In this document: in pieces, positions 1 to 5,713 of the stretch | How the letters are laid out: each line of letters starts with the position of its first letter | Numbering within the stretch: the stretch's first letter is position 1 | Source of the DNA: JBOGVA01 sp050692195 | GTDB taxonomy: Bacteria > Actinomycetota > UBA4738 | Direction: 5' to 3' | Assembly: GCA_050692195.1 (NCBI GenBank) | Contig: JBOGVA010000042.1 | Location: 1-16,189 of the forward strand | DNA: 16,189 nt | The notes under the pieces: generated by a model | What the model saw: the letters and a program-made list of their open reading frames with translations, nothing else | What the model was told of the DNA's origin: nothing | Databases searched by the model: none | Position numbers and translations under genes: made by a program

Positions 1-2
1 TC

Positions 3-125
3 GAAAACCCACCGCCGCTGCTCTCGGCCCACGCCTCAGCGGAGCTGTGGGAGAGGGTCCGGGACATCATCAGGGCCCAGCCGGCCGAAGCGATCGCTGC
101 CGCCTCCCTCGGGATGGCCGAGCGG
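3..125 (+). pseudogene. alpha/beta-hydrolase C-terminal fragment, broken
   Basis: Reading from base 3 gives a frame rich in the ending HASAELWERV, AQPAEAIAAA, GMAERP. This resembles the lid and late region of alpha/beta-fold hydrolases of the enol-lactonase type, where GMAERPDS normally precedes the strand carrying the catalytic Asp. Here the similarity stops after GMAERP near base 125 and the frame runs on into sequence that, in another frame, encodes a dehydrogenase. The catalytic Asp and His part is therefore missing. The 5' part lies outside the window. The family is recognised by eye from a short stretch, so the identity is moderately sure, but the break is clear. Confidence 0.5.
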
Positions 126-139
126 CCATGGAGACTTCC

Positions 140-441
140 ATGGGACGCCGCTGATCGAGATGCCGCTCGAGCATTTCGCTCGGCCGATCACGACCGCCGT
201 GAGGGCGCAGTTCCTGACCGCAAGGGCGGCCGCGCGGCACGTGGTCAAGCGGGGATCGGGCGTGATCATGGCGATCACCGCAACGACCGCCCGTCTGGCC
301 ATCCCCATGGTCGGAGGCACCGGAGTCACATTCGACGCCATCGAAAGTCTCTGCCGTCAGTGGGTAGGCGAGCTCGGTCCGCAGGGCATCCGTGTCGTAT
401 GGCTGCAAACGACCGGCATACCCGAGGCCATCTCTGACACC
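140..441 (+). pseudogene. short-chain dehydrogenase (SDR) internal fragment
   Basis: The frame containing the ATG at 160 encodes GTPLIEMPLEHFARPITTAV, then FLTARAAARHVVKRGSGVIM, GGTGVTFDAIESLCRQW, ELGPQGIRVVWLQTTGIPEA. This matches the middle and late part of classical SDR oxidoreductases: the helix before the active site, the active-site strand, and the helix following the catalytic Tyr. The N-terminal Rossmann motif TGxxxGxG is absent. The usual YxxxK is also not visible; the equivalent place reads GGTGVTFDA, as in some divergent SDRs. After PEAISDT (about 441) the frame runs to a stop at 523-525 through unrelated sequence. It is a gene piece truncated at both ends, not a functional enzyme. 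Confidence 0.6.
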
Positions 442-500
442 ATCGACAGTGGGGGGCGTTCTTCCGCCTCTGTGAGGAGCCGGATAGGACCTGGGAGAGA

Positions 501-528
501 AAGCGTTCGAACCGCTAACCCTTAGCCA
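501..528 (+). other. tRNA 3'-end-like sequence, possible attachment-site remnant
   Basis: A T-arm-like hairpin is present: arms AAGCG and CGCTA (four pairs plus one mismatch) around the loop TTCGAAC, which fits the tRNA T-loop consensus. It is followed by seven bases (ACCCTTA), one base (G) and CCA at 526-528, the spacing of a tRNA 3' end. No matching 5' acceptor strand (TAAGGGT) or D-arm is found upstream, so this is not a complete tRNA. Integrases often target tRNA 3' ends, and an integrase stub lies 1.8 kb downstream. It could still be coincidence. Confidence 0.22.
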
Positions 529-920
529 CTGCTTTGAAGTCGGATGCGTATGCGTCAACGAGCCTGGCGAGATCGCCTCCATCAATCACGCAGTAGCAAA
601 CACGGGTTACCCCCAAGCGCTCGGCAAACTGCGTAAGCACGGAGCTGCTCGTGGATGGCCTGGTCCACCCTGCCGTGGTAAACGACAAAGAATAGCTGGG
701 CCTCACTTGAAAGCAGGCTCCCGATTTGGTCACCATTCTTGCCCATCTTCTTGGGTGTCAGCGGGCCCTGGGTAGCTCTTCCCTTAATCGCAAACGCCGC
801 TGTACGCCGGGCGCCACGAAAGCGGAGCTTGTTCGTGTACCGTTCAACGGCGTCGAGCGTCAGTCCTACTGGCGAGACTGGCTCCGGAACAAGCCGCCCA
901 CGATAGGCAACAAGCCTCCA
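515..920 (-). pseudogene. frameshifted conserved hypothetical protein, possible nuclease-like fold
   Basis: On the minus strand, one frame gives LVAYRGRLVPEPVSPVGLTL, then RTAAFAIKGRATQGPLTPKK, MGKNGDQIGSLL, AQLFFVVYHGRVDQAIHEQL, RAYA. The sequence then continues sensibly only in another frame as FAERLGVTRVCYCVIDGGDL, ARLVDAYASDF, with a TAG stop at 515-517. The frame change lies around 622-640. Upstream of about 914 the frame degenerates and a further frameshift is likely. The strand-E-x-K style motif AFAIKG and the alternating strands could suggest a PD-(D/E)xK-like fold, but that is a guess and I do not recognise a named family. It is a decayed gene on the opposite strand to the membrane-protein gene that follows. 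Confidence 0.5.
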
Positions 921-984
921 GGACGACCATGTCTTTCTTGATGGAGATACGATCGAGTCGGTGACCCGCAGTTGATGTGTACGG

Positions 985-990
985 TAAGCT
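985..990 (+). promoter_or_regulatory. -10 hexamer TAAGCT, leaderless start
   Basis: TAAGCT ends 9 nt before the GTG at 1000. There is no purine-rich ribosome binding site between it and the start. It fits the actinobacterial TANNNT -10 element with transcription starting at or near the start codon. The local sequence is less GC-rich than elsewhere, so this is the weakest of the six cases. Confidence 0.35.
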
Positions 991-999
991 CTCCAACTT

Positions 1000-2238
1000 G
1001 TGACCAGGGAGACGGACCCGGGGGCAACGGTTCCGGCCCTTCGGAAGGAGGTCGACCGACGAACCAGCCAGACAAGACCACACGACACGCGGGTGGTCGT
1101 GCTATCGGCAATCCTCTCCGTGTTATTGACGGGCCTGATAGGGCTCTTGGTTCACCCCTTCGACCCCGATCGAGCGTGCTGCGATCACCTGTTCTATCGG
1201 TCGATGAGCTACAACCTATTCACGGTGACGCGGCCGGATCTAAACGTGCCGCCCCGAGGGAACCCACTGCCCAGTGTGTACGGCAGAGCCAGATTTCGGT
1301 CGCTGAGCCCGCTGAATGGGTTAAACCGACAGCCTCCCTATGCCTTCCGCATAGTGACGCCGCTCCTGGCTCGCTTGGTCGCCTACGCCACAGGCATCAA
1401 TGCCGCGTACTACTTGATCTCGTTCCTCGCCCTCGCGGGAGCTGCCGTGTTCATCGCGCTCTCGATCTTCAAGCTTACGAGCTCCCAGATCCCTGCGATG
1501 GCTGGCGCAGTCCTGTTTCTGGTCCATCCATTCTCGGCCCGGTTCAACCTCCATCGCTTCATGCTGACCGACCCTCTAGCGTTCCTTCTGACCGCTCTCG
1601 CTATCTGGGGGCTTGTGCAGAGGAATCGAGCTTTGTTCTTCGTCGCATGCGCCTTCGGCGTCCTCAACAAGGAGAGCATGCTACCGATGCTCATCGCCTA
1701 CCCACTCACGGAGGCGTGGATCGAGCATCAGGTTCGTTGGACCTCCGTCGCTGCGGTCCTTGGTATCACCATTGTGTGGTTTGCCTTCCGACTGGCCATG
1801 CCGATCCCGGTGAACACCTACTCGCCTGCGAGCGAGTTCCGCGGGGGGCTGCGACACGTCGAGCTGATGGCCGGCGCTGGCATTCTCGCGTTCGGAGTCA
1901 TGCTTCCGGCAGCCGTCAGGCGTCCCTGGGGCTCCAGGCTAATGGTTGCGCTCGTCCCCTTCGCCCTGGCGTGCATCCTCGAGGCGTGGTTCGTGGACGA
2001 TCTCGAACGAGTGATGGCCCAGGCCCTTCCCGCGATCTGTGTTGTCCTCCTCTGGTGGTGGCCAACTGAACGATCTGAAAAACTGCTCACCCTGGCAGTG
2101 GTCCCGCTTGCGACGCTTGCCGCCATCGTTTACAGCCTTGGCTGGCATTTCTGGACGATGGCGCCCACCCTGGTCGCCCTTGCGGTGGAAATACAGCTCG
2201 TCTTGTTGGCGAGACAGAGAGGAGCTCCGGCTCTTTGA
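1000..2238 (+). CDS. polytopic membrane protein, GT-C glycosyltransferase-like
   Basis: This 412-residue protein has about ten hydrophobic segments: near 32-51, 133-157, 164-178, 191-206, 210-222, 246-264, 288-304, 313-330, 338-354 and 361-404 (two). The layout resembles bacterial GT-C-type membrane glycosyltransferases. There is a cytoplasmic N-tail, one TM segment, and a long first outer loop that carries acidic residues (HPFDPDRACCD, about 52-62) and then PPYAFRIVTPLLA (112-124). Further on come LTDPLAF, VLNKES and DDLERVMAQALP (333-344). In GT-C enzymes the acidic residues of the first loop bind metal and the polyprenyl-phosphate sugar donor. That role here is inference. Start: GTG at 1000, without a Shine-Dalgarno but with a -10-like hexamer at the right distance. 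It is the only intact gene among remnants, and its codon use is less GC-rich than the helicase that follows. No partner gene is adjacent. Confidence 0.7.
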   Translation: MTRETDPGATVPALRKEVDRRTSQTRPHDTRVVVLSAILSVLLTGLIGLLVHPFDPDRACCDHLFYRSMSYNLFTVTRPDLNVPPRGNPLPSVYGRARFRSLSPLNGLNRQPPYAFRIVTPLLARLVAYATGINAAYYLISFLALAGAAVFIALSIFKLTSSQIPAMAGAVLFLVHPFSARFNLHRFMLTDPLAFLLTALAIWGLVQRNRALFFVACAFGVLNKESMLPMLIAYPLTEAWIEHQVRWTSVAAVLGITIVWFAFRLAMPIPVNTYSPASEFRGGLRHVELMAGAGILAFGVMLPAAVRRPWGSRLMVALVPFALACILEAWFVDDLERVMAQALPAICVVLLWWWPTERSEKLLTLAVVPLATLAAIVYSLGWHFWTMAPTLVALAVEIQLVLLARQRGAPAL

Positions 2239-2319
2239 CCAGGGGTGCCGCCCTTGGCAAGCCTGATGGCTGTCCTGCGGTGGCACCGGACGGCATCTGA
2301 GCCGCGCATAGCCCTTTAG

Positions 2320-2483
2320 GGCCGGGCTCACCCCAAGGCCATCGCCGAGCGGCTGGGGCACGCCTCCATCACCACGACCCTCAATACGTACGGGCACCTC
2401 TACCCGTCCCTCGACGAGGAGCTCGCCGGGTGTCTGGACGACATGGCTCGTGATTCTGGTGTGGCACGTTTGTGGCACGAACG
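2320..2483 (+). pseudogene. tyrosine recombinase (phage integrase) C-terminal stub
   Basis: Immediately after an in-frame stop (2317-2319) the frame reads RAHPKAIAERLGHASITTTL, then NTYGHLYPSLDEELAGCLDD. This is the end of a tyrosine recombinase catalytic domain: the LGHAS box with the conserved His of the R-H-R-H/W-Y set, and the nucleophile Tyr in NTYGHL. The preceding conserved Arg (normally in LRHT) and the whole N-terminal half are absent; bases 2239-2316 contain no recognisable integrase sequence. About 55 residues of a normal 350-400 remain. The frame stays open to 2712, but the part after about 2483 is not typical. It is a remnant of an integrated element and cannot be active. Confidence 0.75.
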
Positions 2484-2536
2484 GGTCAGAAGGGTCGTCG
2501 CGATGGCCGGGCGAGGCTCGGAGACCCCTTCTGACC
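2484..2536. repeat. 11-bp perfect inverted repeat
   Basis: GGTCAGAAGGG at 2484-2494 is the exact reverse complement of CCCTTCTGACC at 2526-2536, with a 31-nt gap. It lies between the integrase stub and the stop codon of the minus-strand transposase stub, about 15 nt past that stop. It could be a weak bidirectional terminator, an element end or a recombinase binding site. There is no T-tract after either arm. Confidence 0.55.
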
Positions 2537-2551
2537 AGACTTTCTATGTTG

Positions 2552-2656
2552 TCAAGCCGCCAGCTCTGCCCTCCCCACGCCGGCCACGAGCTGACGGTAG
2601 ACCACGTTCGACAGGTGTCGCTTCAGGCAGCGCATGGCTTCCTTGTGGGACTCCAT
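2552..2656 (-). pseudogene. IS110-type transposase C-terminal stub
   Basis: The minus strand encodes MESHKEAMRCLKRHLSNVVY followed by RQLVAGVGRAELAA and a TGA at 2552-2554. The HKEAMRCLKRHLS...VYRQL signature is the usual C-terminus of IS110-family transposases (DEDD-type Tnp; C-terminal helix after the serine-containing domain). Only about 34 residues of roughly 350-400 remain. Upstream on that strand (plus positions above 2656) the sequence belongs to a metallophosphoesterase on the other strand, so the break lies at about 2656-2660. No intact IS ends are visible, and IS110 elements lack terminal inverted repeats. Confidence 0.6.
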
Positions 2657-2657
2657 C

Positions 2658-2966
2658 GACGGTCTGCGTGTGTTTCCCGATACCGATATCACCGTGGACC
2701 GCAATTATCTGATCGGCCACAGCCATCACCAGTACCGCATCCAGCGTTCGGGAAAGGCGATCGTGAACCCGGGTAGCGTCTGACAGAACCGCAAGCGGAT
2801 CGACCACGTCGACTACGCGCTCTACGACACCGAAACGGAGGCGTTCGAATTCAGATCCGTGCCCTACGAGTTCTCCAGATTCCTTGCGGAGATCAAGTCC
2901 AGGAAGTATCCGACCATCTGCCTGGAGTACTACGAGCGCAAGTGGGCTCAGGCCCGAGCATCGTGA
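2658..2966 (+). pseudogene. calcineurin-like metallophosphoesterase C-terminal part with in-frame TGA
   Basis: The frame reads DGLRVFPDTD, NYLIGHSHHQYRIQRSGKAI, VNPGSV, stop, QNRKRIDHVDYALYDTETEA, FEFRSVPYEFSRFLAEIKSR, and ends at TGA 2964-2966. GHSHHQ is the late metal-binding motif (GHTHxx) of YfcE/MJ0936-type phosphoesterases, and NPGSVGQ(N)R is the conserved turn after it. At 2781-2783 a TGA occupies the position of the expected Gly (GGA), a single-base change. The N-terminal DxH, GDxxD and GNH motifs are absent, having been replaced upstream by the transposase stub. Everything after the stop still reads as good protein, so the nonsense change looks recent or the gene died by truncation first. 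Confidence 0.7.
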
Positions 2967-3017
2967 TCCTCGTTCGTCACATCGATCCCATCGTGGAGGG
3001 TTCCCCGGGCGGCCACC

Positions 3018-3023
3018 TACACT
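3018..3023 (+). promoter_or_regulatory. -10 hexamer TACACT, leaderless start of the helicase gene
   Basis: TACACT ends 9 nt before the ATG at 3033. The only purine run (GAGG) is 2 nt from the ATG, too close for a Shine-Dalgarno. This fits a TANNNT -10 element with an mRNA that starts at or very near the start codon. Confidence 0.5.
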
Positions 3024-3032
3024 GCTGAGGAC

Positions 3033-5696
3033 ATGACCGATCCAGCGCGCTTCCAGCGCCGATATCCCTTCGAGTTCGACGACTTCCAGATCCGCTCCAT
3101 GCAGGCGCTGGACGCGAGCGAGTCCGTCCTCGTCGCCGCCCCGACGGGCTCCGGAAAGACCGTCGTGGCCGAGTACGCGGTGGAACGCGCGCTCGGCCAC
3201 CACCGGAAGGCCTTCTACACCACTCCGTTGAAGGCGCTGTCGAACCAGAAGTTCGGCGACTTCACCGCCCGATACGGGGCGGACCGGGTCGGCCTGCTGA
3301 CCGGAGACAACTCGATCAACTCGGAGGCGCCGGTGGTGGTCATGACCACCGAGGTCCTCCGCAACATGCTTTACGAGGCCAGCTCCACGCTGGACGATCT
3401 GGAGGTGGTGGTCCTGGACGAGGTTCACTACCTCCAGGACCCCTACCGGGGGGCAGTCTGGGAAGAGGTCCTCATCCACCTCCCGCTCACCGTCGTGGTG
3501 GTGTGCCTGTCGGCGACGGTCTCGAACGCCGAGGAGTTCGGCGAGTGGATCGGGGCGCTCCGGGGGCCAACGAGGGTGGTGATCGAGGAGCGGCGCCCCG
3601 TCCCGCTGCGGAACCTCTACATGGTCGGGAACGAGCTGCACGACATGCACGTGGAGCAGGACGGTCATCTGATCCCCAACCCCTACCTCGTCTCGCTCGA
3701 CCAGCGCGAGGTGCGCGCCCGCGTGTGGCGCCCCCGCGCCGGAGGCCGGTACGGACGAACCCAGATCGCCAGGATCGAGCGGCCTCGCGAGGGGCATCGC
3801 CGCGTCTACGTCCCGACCAGAGAGGAGGTCGTGGATCGACTGGACAAGGAAGGGATGCTCCCGGCCATCTACTTCGTGTTCAGCCGTGCGGGATGCGACG
3901 CGAGCGTGCGCTACCTGATGGACGCGGGCCTCCGGCTGACCTCGAGGGAGGAGGACGCCCGGATCCGAGAGATCGCCGACAGGCGGGTGGCGTGGGTCGA
4001 AGAGGAGGAGCTGGCGGCGCTGGGCTACTTCGAGCTCCGAGAGGCCCACGCCGCAGGCGTTGCGGCCCATCATGCCGGGATGCTGCCCCTGTTCAAGGAG
4101 ACCGTGGAGGAGCTGTTCGCGGCAGGGCTGGTCAGGGTCGTGTTTGCCACCGAGACCCTGTCGCTCGGGATCAACATGCCGGCCAGGACCGTGGTGATCG
4201 AGGACCTGTGGAAGTTCTCGGGCGAGCGGCACGAGCAGCTCACGCCGGGGGAGTACACACAGCTCACGGGCCGGGCAGGGCGCAGAGGGATCGACGAGAT
4301 CGGTAACGCGGTCGTCCTGTATCAAAAGCAAGTGCCGTTCGAACGGGTGGCCGGCCTGGCGTCCACGCGGACCTATGAGCTGCGGTCTTCGTTCCGCCCT
4401 TCCTACAACATGGCCGTGAATCTCGTCAGCAACTACACCAGTGAGGAGGCCAGGCACCTTCTGAACTCCTCCTTCGCCCAGTTCCTGGCCGACCGCGGCG
4501 TGGTCACGCTGGAGCGGCAGCTCGAGCGGGATCGAGCGTACCTGGACGGCTACCGCAGACGGGTGTCCTGCCACCTCGGTGACTTCCCGGAGTACTGGAG
4601 ATTGCGGGAGCAGGCCGAGCGCATCCGGGACGACGCGCGCCGCGACAGCGCGCGGGCTACGGAAGGACGGGCTCGGGCCGGCCTGGCGGCGCTCCGTCCC
4701 GGGGACGTCATCTTCCTTCCGTCGGCCCGGCGCCGGGGCCTCGCCGTGGTGGTGGGAAGCCGCGAGGGCAGGCCGGCGGTCCTGTCGGAGGACCGCCGGT
4801 ACTTCCGGCTGGCGGCCCGGGACTTCGACGGACCGCCGCAGGCGGTGGCCCACATCGACCTGCCCCGCTCGGGGAGCGCCCGCAGCGCCCGCTACCGCCG
4901 CGACCTGGCGGCGCGGCTGGCCGCCCTCAACGTCAAGCCTCCGCGTCCCCGGCGGGCCAGGGCAGATCCGACCGCGGAAGCCCGCGCCGCCGAGCTGGAG
5001 CGGCGGGCCGCCGAGCACCCCTGCCACGGGTGCCGGGACCGAGCGGAGCACGAGCGCTGGGCCGCCAGGGCATCCAAGCTGGAACGAGAGGTCGCGGCGC
5101 TGGAGCGACGGATCCGGTCTCGCACGGAGACCCTCGGCCGGCAGTTCGATCGAGTCCTGGCAGTTCTCCAGGAGCTCGGCTACGCCCGCGGGTTCAGCCT
5201 CACGGAGAAGGGACAGCGGCTCCGGCGGATCTACGCCGAGGGGGACATCCTCGTCGTGGAGGGCCTGTCGAAGGGGGTGTTCGAAGGCCTGTCACCATCC
5301 GAGCTGGCTGCTCTCGTGTCCAGCTTCGTGTACGAATCCAGGGAGCGAGTCCCGCGCCGGGTGGACATCCCCACCCGAGCCCTGCGCGATCGCTATCAGG
5401 CGCTCTCCCGACTATGGACGAACGTCCGCCGGTCCGAGGACGCCCACCAGGTGGAGCTGTGCCGCGAGCTGGATCCGGGGTTCGTCCCGACCGCGTTCGA
5501 CTGGGCCGAAGGGAAGCAGCTCGAGGACGTCCTCGGCGCGTCCGGCCTTCAGGCCGGAGACTTCGTCAGGAGCTGCAAGCAGCTCCTGGACCTGCTTCGG
5601 CAGATCGAGGAGGTGGCCGATCCGGAGCTCGCTTCGCTGGCCCGCGCCGCCCACCAGGCCGTGAACCGGAGCGTAGTGTCGTACACGGGGCTTTAG
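3033..5696 (+). CDS. helY: Ski2/Mtr4-like DEVH-box helicase, HelY type
   Basis: This 887-residue superfamily-2 helicase is of the Ski2-like family, the type called HelY in mycobacteria. It is an ATP-dependent cytoplasmic RNA/DNA unwinding enzyme; its cellular substrate in bacteria is poorly known. Motifs visible: Walker A APTGSGKT (36-43), TTPLKALSNQK (motif Ia, 63-73), DEVHYL (Walker B, 129-134), SAT (160-162), AAHHAGMLP and VVFATETLSLGINMP (motifs IV-V region), and QLTGRAGRRG (motif VI, about 410-419). A Cys pair HPCHGC (662-667) lies in a charged linker, and the C-terminal about 170 residues fit a DSHCT-type helical domain (FVYESRE). Length is normal for HelY-like proteins. The ATG at 3033 is preceded by a -10-like hexamer. 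The next gene follows after 17 bp, so they are probably cotranscribed, although no functional link is obvious. Confidence 0.9.
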   Translation: MTDPARFQRRYPFEFDDFQIRSMQALDASESVLVAAPTGSGKTVVAEYAVERALGHHRKAFYTTPLKALSNQKFGDFTARYGADRVGLLTGDNSINSEAPVVVMTTEVLRNMLYEASSTLDDLEVVVLDEVHYLQDPYRGAVWEEVLIHLPLTVVVVCLSATVSNAEEFGEWIGALRGPTRVVIEERRPVPLRNLYMVGNELHDMHVEQDGHLIPNPYLVSLDQREVRARVWRPRAGGRYGRTQIARIERPREGHRRVYVPTREEVVDRLDKEGMLPAIYFVFSRAGCDASVRYLMDAGLRLTSREEDARIREIADRRVAWVEEEELAALGYFELREAHAAGVAAHHAGMLPLFKETVEELFAAGLVRVVFATETLSLGINMPARTVVIEDLWKFSGERHEQLTPGEYTQLTGRAGRRGIDEIGNAVVLYQKQVPFERVAGLASTRTYELRSSFRPSYNMAVNLVSNYTSEEARHLLNSSFAQFLADRGVVTLERQLERDRAYLDGYRRRVSCHLGDFPEYWRLREQAERIRDDARRDSARATEGRARAGLAALRPGDVIFLPSARRRGLAVVVGSREGRPAVLSEDRRYFRLAARDFDGPPQAVAHIDLPRSGSARSARYRRDLAARLAALNVKPPRPRRARADPTAEARAAELERRAAEHPCHGCRDRAEHERWAARASKLEREVAALERRIRSRTETLGRQFDRVLAVLQELGYARGFSLTEKGQRLRRIYAEGDILVVEGLSKGVFEGLSPSELAALVSSFVYESRERVPRRVDIPTRALRDRYQALSRLWTNVRRSEDAHQVELCRELDPGFVPTAFDWAEGKQLEDVLGASGLQAGDFVRSCKQLLDLLRQIEEVADPELASLARAAHQAVNRSVVSYTGL

Positions 5697-5704
5697 GTAG
5701 TCAC

Positions 5705-5710
5705 GGAGGA
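5705..5710 (+). promoter_or_regulatory. Shine-Dalgarno GGAGGA of the beta-helix lipoprotein gene
   Basis: GGAGGA sits 3 nt before the ATG at 5714, inside the 17-bp gap after the helicase stop. It selects this start over the long upstream open frame, which overlaps the helicase in another phase. An internal operon gene needs such a site, unlike the leaderless genes around it. Confidence 0.6.
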
Positions 5711-5713
5711 AAG

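Noticed and set aside
430..528. Complete tRNA gene ending at 528
   Set aside because: A loop with T at the U33 position can be placed at 484-490, but its stem has a mismatch and a wobble pair, no D-arm is present and no 5' acceptor strand complements ACCCTTA.
2781..2783. TGA at a conserved Gly as a sign of UGA-to-Gly recoding
   Set aside because: Other genes in the window use TGA as their normal stop (for example at 2236-2238, 10495-10497 and the ygfZ-like gene), and the phosphoesterase is already truncated, so ordinary decay explains it.
2544..5051. 835-residue minus-strand open frame opposite the helicase
   Set aside because: It is rich in Arg, Gly, Pro and His with no motif, and runs antisense to a clearly conserved helicase. 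High GC at third positions removes stops on the other strand.
5030..5713. Upstream extension of the beta-helix lipoprotein frame into the helicase gene
   Set aside because: The signal peptide and Shine-Dalgarno at 5705-5710 fix the start at 5714. The upstream part is antiphase to conserved helicase sequence.
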